Shown here one piece after another: positions 26,326-34,034 of a stretch of DNA of 64,000 bases (positions are counted from its first letter, which is position 1; each line of letters starts with the position of its first letter). Source of the stretch: Micavibrio sp. UBA5572. Its GTDB lineage: Bacteria; Pseudomonadota; Alphaproteobacteria; Micavibrionales; Micavibrionaceae. A model generated the notes under the pieces. It made no database searches and was not told the DNA's origin. It worked only from the letters and a program-made list of their open reading frames with translations. The translations under genes were made by a program, and so were the position numbers. The DNA lies in the NCBI GenBank assembly GCA_002425415.1, contig DIMG01000010.1, positions 1-64,000 of the forward strand, in the 5' to 3' direction.

Positions 26326-26457
26326 ATGATGACTTTTACAATAACGATTTCTTTGGTTGTGGCAAGTCTGGTGGCTGGTACAGCTGTTGCTGGGGCTATG
26401 AAACAACAAAAAATTCAAGCAGCAAGAGTGCTTGCGAGAAGTCGTCAGAGACGCTAG
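26326..26457 (+). CDS. Small single-span membrane protein (43 residues)
   Basis: A 43-residue open frame starting at 26326 (or the next ATG at 26329). The ribosome site AAGGA at 26316-26320 is well placed. The product has a hydrophobic N-terminal helix (TITISLVVASLVAGTAVAG) followed by a strongly basic, Gln-rich tail (MKQQKIQAARVLARSRQRR), so it would be a positive-inside single-span membrane protein or uncleaved signal. It precedes cysS by 36 bases on the same strand. The good ribosome site and protein-like composition support it being real; no family is recognised. Confidence 0.5.
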   Translation: MMTFTITISLVVASLVAGTAVAGAMKQQKIQAARVLARSRQRR

Positions 26458-26493
26458 GCTGTTTTCCGCTTAATAATGCGGAGACAGGCGTTC

Positions 26494-27882
26494 ATGACAG
26501 ACCATTATACATTCAGATTTTATAACTCGCTGACGCGGCAGAAAGAGGCTTTCGTGCCGCTGGAGAAGGATCATGTCAGAATCTATGCCTGTGGACCGAC
26601 TGTGTACAGTTATGCTCATATTGGCAATGCCCGAATGGCGGTGGTCTTTGACCTCCTCGCACGGGTCATGCGTAGCTTGTATCAAAAAGTTACCTACGTC
26701 TCGAACATCACAGATATCGAAGACAAAATTATCACGGCGGCACGTGAAGCCGGAGAGGGTATTGAGTTTGTTACGCGTAAATATGAAAGGATCTATAACG
26801 AAGATATGGCTACCCTCGGCGTAGCTCTCCCCGACATCCAGCCTCGCGCCACAGAAACAATCCCTGAAATGATTTCTTTAATCGAGAATATGATCCAGCG
26901 TGGCCACGCGTATGAGAAAGACGGCCATATTCTCTTCAATGTCCCGTCCTTCCCTGAATATGGCGGTTTGTCAGGCCGTTCCCGTGATGACCAGATTGCA
27001 GGGGCGCGTGTCGAAGTTGCGCCTTATAAAAAAGATCCTGCCGATTTTGTGTTGTGGAAACCGTCAACACCGGATCAACCCGGTTGGAACTCCCCTTGGG
27101 GATTCGGGCGGCCAGGATGGCATATCGAATGCTCTGCCATGGCAGAAAAACATCTGGGATTGCCAATTGATATTCACGGGGGCGGGGCTGATCTGAAATT
27201 CCCGCACCATGAAAATGAAATTGCCCAAAGTTGCTGCGCCCATGGATCTCATGATCTTGCTTCTTTCTCGAAATACTGGATTCACAATGGCTTTTTGACT
27301 GTTGAAGGCGAGAAGATGTCCAAATCTCTGGGCAATTTTATATTGGCTCATGATTTGATCGAGCAAGGAATCTCTGGTGAAGTCATTCGCTTTGTTTTGC
27401 TCTCAGCTCATTACCGCCAACCGCTTGACTGGTCGGAAAACGGTGTGGCAATGGCACATAAATCACTGGATAAATTCTACCGTATTCTGGATGAGTTATC
27501 CGATGTGGCCAACATTGATGTTAAAATTCCTTCGTCTCTCATAGAGGCTTTATGCGATGATCTGAATTCTCCAAAGGCTTATGCTGAGTTGAATTCTCTG
27601 GCCAAAGCTGCGGCAGATCAAAAAACACCCGAAAGCAAAGCAGCTTTTGTAGCTGGAGCTCGACTGATGGGATTCTTGAACCAAACACCTGCCGAATGGT
27701 TTGGTGAAGCGACTCAATCCGCTGATATTGATACGATGTGGGTCGAAGGCTTATTGCTTGAGCGGACAAAGGCACGAGCAAACAAAAACTTTGCACGATC
27801 TGATGAAATCCGCGATGAGCTCGCCGCCAAAGGAATCGTCATTGAGGACTCTCCCCAAGGGTCGAAGTGGAAGTTAGGCTGA
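26494..27882 (+). CDS. cysS: Cysteinyl-tRNA synthetase
   Basis: 462 residues from the ATG at 26494 (MTDHYTFRFYNSLTRQKEAF), with GGAG upstream; an earlier ATG at 26476 has no ribosome site. It charges tRNA-Cys with cysteine. The class I signatures are HIGN (in CGPTVYSYAHIGNAR) and KMSKS (in EGEKMSKSLGNF). Zinc ligands are expected from the first Cys (ACGPTVY), from HIECSAM and from the HHENEIAQ region. Length is standard. Its last 9 bases overlap the end of mlaF on the opposite strand. Confidence 0.97.
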   Translation: MTDHYTFRFYNSLTRQKEAFVPLEKDHVRIYACGPTVYSYAHIGNARMAVVFDLLARVMRSLYQKVTYVSNITDIEDKIITAAREAGEGIEFVTRKYERIYNEDMATLGVALPDIQPRATETIPEMISLIENMIQRGHAYEKDGHILFNVPSFPEYGGLSGRSRDDQIAGARVEVAPYKKDPADFVLWKPSTPDQPGWNSPWGFGRPGWHIECSAMAEKHLGLPIDIHGGGADLKFPHHENEIAQSCCAHGSHDLASFSKYWIHNGFLTVEGEKMSKSLGNFILAHDLIEQGISGEVIRFVLLSAHYRQPLDWSENGVAMAHKSLDKFYRILDELSDVANIDVKIPSSLIEALCDDLNSPKAYAELNSLAKAAADQKTPESKAAFVAGARLMGFLNQTPAEWFGEATQSADIDTMWVEGLLLERTKARANKNFARSDEIRDELAAKGIVIEDSPQGSKWKLG

Positions 27883-28662
27883 TTTTAGAAGATTGGACTG
27901 GGGATCGGTGATCGGGCCATCGGCGCGACCATGAATAAATTGATCGACATAGGGGTTGCCTGATTTTTCCAAATCTTCGACAGGGCCCGTCCAAACAATC
28001 TTGCCTTCATGGATCATAGCAATATGATCTGCGATTTTTTTGGCCGAGGCCATATCATGGGTAATGGTCAAGGCGGTTGCGCCCAAATTTTTTACACATT
28101 TTCCGATCAATTCATTGATAACATCGGCCATAATCGGATCAAGACCCGTGGTCGGTTCGTCAAAGAAAATGATTTCGGGGTTTGTAGCAATGGCACGTGC
28201 CAAGGCGACGCGTTTTTGCATGCCACCTGAAAGTTCCGCAGGATACAAATCAGCAATGGCTTCGCCCATTCCGACAGATTCGAGTTTTTCAATTGCGAGA
28301 ATACGCGCATCTTTTTTGCCCATATCTTTGCCATGAATGAGACCAAACGCGACGTTATACCAAACCGGAAGAGAGTCAAACAATGCACCCCCTTGAAACA
28401 ACATGCCGAATTTTTTCATCATCTCTTCACGAGCGCGTGTCGAAGATCCTATCATTTCTTGTCCATCGACCTTGATTGATCCTTTGTCGGCTTGAATTAA
28501 ACCCAACACACATTTGAGCATCACCGATTTTCCGGTTCCGGAACCGCCAATAATTACCATTGAACTACCGACCGGAATATCCAGATTAATGCCTTGAAGA
28601 ACATGTTTTGTTCCAAAGGATTTGAATACATTTCTCATTTCAATTTTATTACGGATGGTCAT
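27874..28662 (-). CDS. mlaF: MlaF-type ABC transporter ATPase (phospholipid/intermembrane transport)
   Basis: A 262-residue cytoplasmic ATPase that powers the Mla/MCE lipid transporter keeping outer-membrane asymmetry. Walker A is GGSGTGKS (about residues 37-44), the signature is LSGGMQKR, and Walker B is EIIFFDEPTTGLDP, followed by a switch His in LTITHDM. The TGLDPIMADVINELI stretch is typical of the Mkl/MlaF group. Its start overlaps the stop of mlaE by four bases (ATGA), so the two are translationally coupled. No MCE-domain gene (mlaD) follows, because cysS converges from the other side. Confidence 0.9.
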   Translation of the reverse strand: MTIRNKIEMRNVFKSFGTKHVLQGINLDIPVGSSMVIIGGSGTGKSVMLKCVLGLIQADKGSIKVDGQEMIGSSTRAREEMMKKFGMLFQGGALFDSLPVWYNVAFGLIHGKDMGKKDARILAIEKLESVGMGEAIADLYPAELSGGMQKRVALARAIATNPEIIFFDEPTTGLDPIMADVINELIGKCVKNLGATALTITHDMASAKKIADHIAMIHEGKIVWTGPVEDLEKSGNPYVDQFIHGRADGPITDPQSNLLKSA

Positions 28663-29522
28663 GAGAAGAAAACCTGTGTCAGCAGATAGTTAAAGATCAG
28701 GATCAAAATGGATGCCGTTACAACTGCGTTGGTTGTTGCCCGCCCAACGCCTTGCGCTCCACGCCCCGAATTATAACCGTGGTAGCAACCCATCAAGGTT
28801 ACCAAAAATCCAAAGGCTGCCGCTTTCACCAAACCGGAAATAATATCCATGTTTTCCAAGACTTGCCATGTTTGATAGAGATAACTTCCAGAGCTGAACC
28901 CCAAAACATGGGTTGAAACGATATAGCCGCCATAAACACCGATAATATCCCCGATCAACACCAGAATCGGAAGCATGATTGTTCCGGCAATGACCCGAGG
29001 CACCACCAAATATTTTGTCGGGTTAACCGAGAGAGTCGAGAGGGCATCAATTTGTTCTGTGACGCGCATTGTTCCGATTTCTGCAGCAATCGCTGCACCA
29101 ACCCGACCCGCAACCATAAGGCCTGCCAAAACCGGAGAGAGTTCCCGCGTAATCGAGAGAGCCACCACAGAGGCAATCGCGCTTTCAGCATTGAAGCGGG
29201 AAAACCCCGTGTAGCTTTGCAACGCCAGAACCATTCCGGTAAACAAGGCGGTCATGCCCACAACCGGCAAGGAATAGTATCCGATATCAATAAATTGGCG
29301 CAAAACATGTTTGATAAAAATGGGCGGGGTCAGACAATGACGCAGCGTTTGGAGAACAAACATCGTAATTGACCCCAATGCCTGCACAACATTGATGATC
29401 GAATGGCCAATGGCTTGGCACATACTTTGTACAAAAGGGATTTTTTCCCGCAAAAGCTCAACAGCTGCATTCATAACCCCATGTTTTACATGCAAATTAT
29501 TTAATCTCCAAGGATATTTTTT
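28659..29522 (-). CDS. mlaE: MlaE-type ABC transporter permease
   Basis: About 287 residues from the ATG at 29522; starts at 29546 and 29474 are also possible and none has an ideal ribosome site. It is a multi-span inner-membrane permease (five or six hydrophobic segments) of the MlaE/YrbE family. Typical segments are GMTALFTGMVLALQSYTGF, ALSITRELSPVLAGLMVAGR and GAAIAAEIGTMRVTEQIDAL, which interact with the MlaF ATPase and the MCE protein MlaD. It is coupled to mlaF by a four-base overlap. A GC-rich palindrome lies just upstream of the start. Confidence 0.9.
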   Translation of the reverse strand, partial: KKYPWRLNNLHVKHGVMNAAVELLREKIPFVQSMCQAIGHSIINVVQALGSITMFVLQTLRHCLTPPIFIKHVLRQFIDIGYYSLPVVGMTALFTGMVLALQSYTGFSRFNAESAIASVVALSITRELSPVLAGLMVAGRVGAAIAAEIGTMRVTEQIDALSTLSVNPTKYLVVPRVIAGTIMLPILVLIGDIIGVYGGYIVSTHVLGFSSGSYLYQTWQVLENMDIISGLVKAAAFGFLVTLMGCYHGYNSGRGAQGVGRATTNAVVTASILILIFNYLLTQVFFS

Positions 29523-29552
29523 CATTGGCTCTATAGCCAAGACCATAAAAAA

Positions 29553-29583
29553 CCAGATCCCCGCCTGCGCGGGGAAGACAGGA
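29553..29583. repeat. REP-like GC-rich palindrome
   Basis: GATCCCCGCCTGCGCGGGGA forms a 6-bp CCCCGC/GCGGGG hairpin with a four-base loop (29559-29574). It resembles the short intergenic palindromes found in many copies in other proteobacterial genomes. Only one copy is visible in this window. On the mlaE strand it is followed within a few bases by TTTTTTAT, so it might also act as a terminator or attenuator in front of mlaE. Confidence 0.5.
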
Positions 29584-29679
29584 ATGGTGTTTGTGGGAGA
29601 GGAGATGACGGGAGAGAGGGTTTGGGTGATCGGAGATAGCCGGATTACATTTAAAATCGCTGTGATTATTTCTCAGAAT

Positions 29680-29694
29680 TTAAAAAATATTTAA
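29680..29694. promoter_or_regulatory. Candidate CtrA box (TTAA-N7-TTAA)
   Basis: TTAA (29680-29683), seven bases, TTAA (29691-29694). This is the Caulobacter CtrA half-site arrangement. It ends 8 bases upstream of the -35 element of the promoter for the small protein at 29761. The region is AT-rich, so chance is a real alternative. Confidence 0.3.
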
Positions 29695-29702
29695 AATAGG
29701 GC

Positions 29703-29731
29703 TTGCATAACTTTTCATATTTATCTACATA
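29703..29731 (+). promoter_or_regulatory. Probable promoter for the small protein at 29761
   Basis: TTGCAT (29703-29708), a 17-base spacer and TACATA (29726-29731), then a strong ribosome site GAGGAG (29750-29755) before the ATG. The -10 is weak. Confidence 0.45.
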
Positions 29732-29760
29732 TTCTTTATCATTAGATATGAGGAGAAATC

Positions 29761-30090
29761 ATGACAGGTATGCAAATATCACACACTAAGCTTTTTTCCG
29801 CTCTTGCTCACAGCACGGCCGACGATTTTCCTAAGCAAGTACGTTTTTGGATTAAAAGATTTGAAAATGGGATTCCCGAAAATACCATTAAACATGCATT
29901 TTTAGCTGCAGTCACAAAGTCTGCCCAAACATGCCCCCCCGCTGTTTTGCAACAGGTTCTTTCTGACCTTAGCCAGAACACAAGCGAAGCTGTAAGGCTT
30001 GTTTCCGTAGAAATTAAACGTTTAAAAGATAAGAAGCCTGATGCCGTTCCTACACAACATGAATCGATACTGGAATTTTGTAGTTGCTAA
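29761..30090 (+). CDS. Small soluble protein of unknown function, first of a possible paralogous pair
   Basis: 109 residues, mainly alpha-helical, no signal peptide or membrane segment. It has one of the best ribosome sites in the window (GAGGAG). Three cysteines are in TCPP and at the C-terminus (FCSC). The stretch IPENTIKHAFLAAV resembles IPDELASAFLEAV in the next protein (30190), so the two may share ancestry. A run of seven C residues (29934-29940) lies inside the gene. I recognise no family. Confidence 0.7.
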   Translation: MTGMQISHTKLFSALAHSTADDFPKQVRFWIKRFENGIPENTIKHAFLAAVTKSAQTCPPAVLQQVLSDLSQNTSEAVRLVSVEIKRLKDKKPDAVPTQHESILEFCSC

Positions 30091-30114
30091 GGATGCCTTT
30101 ATACAGGTTTAGCA

Positions 30115-30143
30115 ATGAAAATATTTCTTGCTAATATTTTCAT
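30115..30143. repeat. Perfect 11-bp AT-rich hairpin between the two small genes
   Basis: ATGAAAATATT (30115-30125) and AATATTTTCAT (30133-30143) with a 7-base loop. There is no U-run behind it on the plus strand, so it is a poor terminator. It may protect the 3' end of the first mRNA or be an operator-like dyad for the second gene. Confidence 0.6.
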
Positions 30144-30189
30144 ATTCACTTACCTTGCCATGATTATTTATTAAATTATAAGGTTACTC

Positions 30190-30552
30190 ATGACAAATAC
30201 TGCAGACAGACCTTTCTCTGATATTGCTACTAGCGACAGATTCCAGTTAGTCGGCGCAGTTATTCGTGCTCTCAATGGTTATAACAACCAAATTCCCGAT
30301 GAGCTTGCTTCCGCCTTTTTAGAAGCTGTTCAGGAAGCTGGCCGCGAAGGTGATTGTGCCAATGCATCGCAAATTGCCATTGCCTATATTGCTGATCGCG
30401 CCCAAGGCAAAGTCGGTTATTCTGCTTGCATGAGAATGTCAAATCTCTCCTCACGGGATGCTCTTGTTCAAAGGGAATGGCTTAAAGTAGCGGCAGGCAA
30501 AGACTTTGCCTCATCAATAATAGACACTATGCCAGCGTGTCAACCTTTGTAG
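30190..30552 (+). CDS. Small soluble protein of unknown function, second of a possible paralogous pair
   Basis: 120 residues, helical and soluble, no signal peptide. The ribosome site is TAAGG about 8 bases before the ATG. The motif IPDELASAFLEAVQEAG parallels IPENTIKHAFLAAVTKSA in the upstream protein at 29761. It ends 26 bases inside the 3' end of the opposite-strand gene at 30527, an unusual tail-to-tail overlap. No family is recognised. Confidence 0.65.
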   Translation: MTNTADRPFSDIATSDRFQLVGAVIRALNGYNNQIPDELASAFLEAVQEAGREGDCANASQIAIAYIADRAQGKVGYSACMRMSNLSSRDALVQREWLKVAAGKDFASSIIDTMPACQPL

Positions 30553-31570
30553 GGAAGAATTTGCGTTCCAATTCACTGTCTGAAAAGACCAGTGGGTTGG
30601 TGCGTGTCCATTCGCAATCTTCAAGAATCTGACGGAAATAGGCTTCATTGACCGGATCGGGCATATCTCTGCATTCCATGGTGTAGGTCAAAGTCCTTGC
30701 GATAGGAGCAAGGTATGCGCCTTCCGAAGGGAGGGTTGATAATGTCATCAATTCTGCGGGCAATATCTGATCGCTGCCGCAGACTTCGCGGGCGCTGCGT
30801 TGCAGGCGAGCATCCATCAGGTCAAGGGTTCTGCTGTCCGTAGCATTCACCAGACCTGCATCTTTCAACCATTCCAATACCAAATGAGAGAAGCCGTAAA
30901 GTGGCATATCCTGTTGTTCGTCCTGATCTTCGGATTTTGTCCAAAGCTCGCTTGCGATCATCGCCAAATCACCCAATTGAGAGGCGATGATCTGACGCCA
31001 TAGGCCGCCGAGACCTTGTTCGCGCAAATCCCACGCCATACGCAAAGCGCATAAATCATGGTCAGCGCGGCGTAATCGGGACATCAAAATCTGATCGTCT
31101 GCAGTCAGGTCAAAATTTTCCCGTACGCCCGTCATATCATGCCAGATTCCGCGAAGCCCGCGTGCCAATTCGAGAATAAAGGCGGCACGGTCGTTTTGTG
31201 ACCGCGCCAGTGTTGGAGGAGATACTGAGAAACGGGGCAAAATTAAAATCCGCAATTGAGGATCAATGATGTGGCAGGCTTGTTCAATGTCATCCACTTC
31301 GATTGACCAATCTTCAAATCGGGCATCATAGGCCAAATCCCGTCCCAATCTTGTCTCGCACAAAACAGACAGCCCCCAAACCAGCGCATCTTCATCGGTT
31401 TCAAAATGAGCAGGACGTAAATCGGGTTTATTTAATTCTGAAAATTCTTGAACCAGATGCAATAAATCCTCTAACGCGACGGCCTCACCTTCTTCATAAA
31501 GGTCAGTTGAGAAATCATCATCTTTCTCAGTCAAGAAATCATCAGGGTAAATGTCGTCAAGGATGCGCAT
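30527..31570 (-). CDS. Acidic soluble protein of unknown function
   Basis: 347 residues, very rich in Asp, Glu and Leu (it begins MRILDDIYPDDFLTEKDDDF), without signal peptide or membrane segments. No zinc-binding HExxH or other catalytic motif is visible. It contains several Trp-bearing helices (ARGLRGIWHDMTG, RMAWDLREQGLGGLWRQII). Possibly a conserved alphaproteobacterial hypothetical, but I cannot name the family. It has a long (about 200-base) upstream region with a TTAA-N7-TTAA dyad, and its 3' end overlaps the small gene at 30190. Confidence 0.75.
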   Translation of the reverse strand: MRILDDIYPDDFLTEKDDDFSTDLYEEGEAVALEDLLHLVQEFSELNKPDLRPAHFETDEDALVWGLSVLCETRLGRDLAYDARFEDWSIEVDDIEQACHIIDPQLRILILPRFSVSPPTLARSQNDRAAFILELARGLRGIWHDMTGVRENFDLTADDQILMSRLRRADHDLCALRMAWDLREQGLGGLWRQIIASQLGDLAMIASELWTKSEDQDEQQDMPLYGFSHLVLEWLKDAGLVNATDSRTLDLMDARLQRSAREVCGSDQILPAELMTLSTLPSEGAYLAPIARTLTYTMECRDMPDPVNEAYFRQILEDCEWTRTNPLVFSDSELERKFFPTKVDTLA

Positions 31571-31689
31571 ATTTCAAAGGTTCTATCTAGGAATGTAAAA
31601 ATTTATTTTTCGGAGAAATCGGGCAAGAGTTGCCGTTCCCGTATTTATGCCTGATAATAGTTAATGCTCCCTTACTAAATTTCTTTCGC

Positions 31690-31704
31690 TTAAAAAAAAC
31701 TTAA
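31690..31704. promoter_or_regulatory. Candidate CtrA box (TTAA-N7-TTAA)
   Basis: TTAA (31690-31693), seven bases, TTAA (31701-31704), about 120 bases upstream of the acidic protein starting at 31570. A third TTAA follows at 31706-31709. The surrounding sequence is A-rich, which raises the chance expectation. Confidence 0.3.
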
Positions 31705-31767
31705 GTTAAACTTTGAAAATAAATTACTTTCCGCTTCGTATCGAAAGTTTTCAATTGTTAGAGGGCT

Positions 31768-33915
31768 TTAATTTAATGAGGAGACCGATGTTGTGACTGC
31801 CTGAAGCGGCAACGTGATTCGAACGCATGTTCCAACCCCGACTTGAGATGTGATAACCAAAGCCCCGCCATGTAATTCAGCCAATTCCTTGGTAATCGCC
31901 AAGCCCAAGCCAGATCCTTCATGATTCCGCGTGAACTGATTTGCCGCTTGCTCGAACGGTTTGGTCACATAACGCAATTTGCTGGCCGGAATGCCAATTC
32001 CTGTATCCTGCACGCTGATCGTGACCGAATCGTCGTCTGCTTCGCACTCAATCCGAACCTGACCGCCTTCGTCCGTAAACTTAACCGCGTTCGACAAAAT
32101 GTTCAAAACCATCTGCATAATCGCTCTGCGGTCACCGCTCATTTGAAGATCTGTCTCTTCCGGTATCGCTGAAATGACTTTTACATTGCCATCCAAAGCC
32201 CGTCCTTCAATCATATGAACGGCCAAACGCAAAACTTTATGCAGATTGAAATCTTCTATATCGAGCGTATATTTTCCGGCTTCGATTTTCGACATATCCA
32301 GAATATCACTAATCAAATCAAGAAGATGCTCGCCGCTTTCCCTGATCCCGCCGATATAATCCAGATATTTTGGCGTTCCGATCGGGCCTAACATCTGGCG
32401 TTCGATCATCTCGGAAAATCCAATAATTGCATTGAGCGGTGTCCGCAGTTCATGGCTCATATTGGCCAAAAATTGTGATTTTGCTGCATAAGCACGTTCG
32501 GCAGATTCCTTGGCTTCACACAACTCACGTTCATGTTGAGTGCGTTCGGTAATATCTTGCATGATACCAAACAAGGACACCACATCGCCCTCTTCATCTT
32601 GCTCACATCGGCCTTGCAGCAAAATGAAACGCACTTCTCCGCTTGGGCGAACAATGCGAAATTCCATTTCGTAATTCTTCTGTTCAATCATGGCACGCTG
32701 GAAGGCTTGTGCCATTCTTCCCCGATCACGGCGATGTAACAGATCATTGACGCTGTCAATCGTTGGGATATAGTCCTCGGGTGACTGTTCAAAAATGCGG
32801 AAAATTTCCGAAGAAAATTCCAAGCGTTCATCCCCTATACGCCATGTCCAATGCCCCATACGGCCGATTGACTGGGCTTCGGATAATTGCTGTTCACGGC
32901 GCAGCAATTCAGCTTCATGTGCTTTTTCTTCGGTCAGATCTCTGGCAACCATAAAAAGATGGTCACCTTCGACTTTTAAACGACAATCCAGCCAACGCAT
33001 CGACTGATCGGCGGCAATAATACGACATTCGCACGCGACAAGCGGAGAGGTTCCATCTTCATTGTTGCTGGATACCAAAGTTTTAAACACCGGCTGAACA
33101 TAGGGGCGATCTTCGGTATAAATCATATCAAGAAAGGATTTTCCTTGAATATCTTGCGCATCAAAACCCAAGGACAGAAGAAAAACTTCATTGCTTTCAA
33201 TAATTTTTCCCCGCGTAGACATCATAATCAAAAAATCATGCCCCATGGATTGAAATACATGGCTGTTTTTTTCCCAGATGGTGCGCTCATCCTTGGTGGC
33301 TGTTTTTGCAACTTCTTTTGATTCTGCACTTTTTTTTGCGGGTGACTTTTGAATGGTTTCGAGAATCTTCTCCAAATCGGGAACAGCCACTTCTTCACTG
33401 GATACGACCAGATAAGATTTTTTTGCGGGCAGGTCTATGCGGTCAAAGCGTAGATTGGTTAAAAAAGAAGTTCCTTCATAGGTCAACTTGACTGCGTATT
33501 CTCCTGGAACAATCGATGCTGTCCACGCATCACCAATATCTTCAGATTTCTTGGAAAACATCCCCATATACGGGCGGTCATGAAGAGCGTCTTCCGGGCA
33601 TTCAAATTCCAGAATATCACGCAAAGCTGTATTGCGTACCAAAGTTTCCTTCATGCCCAGTTTTTTAAGCATGGCCGACGTCGCGTACATGATTTTGCCG
33701 TCTTCCCCGACAACCAAGCGCAAGGATACATCTTTCTTTCCGGCGGTCTTGGAAGGATTACCCTCTTTTTTGCGGGACAAGGTGGATTTCCGAGTTCCGG
33801 CAACCGCTTTTTTGCGGGTCGGGGGGGGGGCTTTGACTGTTTTCTTTAACGGTACTTTGGCGGGCATGTCTGTGCTATCCGATGCGATACGAATCAAGAG
33901 GCTCAAGTATGGCAT
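31768..33915 (-). CDS. Cytosolic PAS-domain sensor histidine kinase
   Basis: 715 residues without membrane spans. A Lys/Pro-rich tail (1-60) is followed by a poorly conserved sensor region (about 62-180), a PAS domain (about 215-330), a second PAS with PAC (about 345-460, ending DITERTQHEREL), then the kinase core. The phospho-acceptor is His488 in SHELRTPLNAIIGFSEM; the N box is NILSNAVKFTDEGG, G1 DTGIGI and G2 GSGLGLAITKELAELHGG. AGGA is well placed before the start at 33915; an internal ATG at 33867 is possible. No response regulator is adjacent, so it is an orphan kinase. A C10 tract lies at codons 29-32. Confidence 0.93.
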   Translation of the reverse strand: MPYLSLLIRIASDSTDMPAKVPLKKTVKAPPPTRKKAVAGTRKSTLSRKKEGNPSKTAGKKDVSLRLVVGEDGKIMYATSAMLKKLGMKETLVRNTALRDILEFECPEDALHDRPYMGMFSKKSEDIGDAWTASIVPGEYAVKLTYEGTSFLTNLRFDRIDLPAKKSYLVVSSEEVAVPDLEKILETIQKSPAKKSAESKEVAKTATKDERTIWEKNSHVFQSMGHDFLIMMSTRGKIIESNEVFLLSLGFDAQDIQGKSFLDMIYTEDRPYVQPVFKTLVSSNNEDGTSPLVACECRIIAADQSMRWLDCRLKVEGDHLFMVARDLTEEKAHEAELLRREQQLSEAQSIGRMGHWTWRIGDERLEFSSEIFRIFEQSPEDYIPTIDSVNDLLHRRDRGRMAQAFQRAMIEQKNYEMEFRIVRPSGEVRFILLQGRCEQDEEGDVVSLFGIMQDITERTQHERELCEAKESAERAYAAKSQFLANMSHELRTPLNAIIGFSEMIERQMLGPIGTPKYLDYIGGIRESGEHLLDLISDILDMSKIEAGKYTLDIEDFNLHKVLRLAVHMIEGRALDGNVKVISAIPEETDLQMSGDRRAIMQMVLNILSNAVKFTDEGGQVRIECEADDDSVTISVQDTGIGIPASKLRYVTKPFEQAANQFTRNHEGSGLGLAITKELAELHGGALVITSQVGVGTCVRITLPLQAVTTSVSSLN

Positions 33916-33974
33916 AGATTATGTCCTGTTTGGGAGGTTTTTTTATTCCCTATCAGCCTGCTCCTTTTCCATGA

Positions 33975-34014
33975 AAAAACCCGATGAAGACTGCGCGTCT
34001 TAACATCGGGTTTT
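33975..34014 (-). terminator. Terminator of the ScsB-redoxin operon
   Basis: AAAACCCGATG (34004-34014 strand-reversed) pairs with CATCGGGTTTT (33976-33986), with an inner AAGAC/GTCTT stem, followed by a U-run on the minus strand. A second, weaker T-run on the plus side could make it bidirectional. Confidence 0.85.
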
Positions 34015-34034
34015 ACGAGAGAAATAGATCTTTT

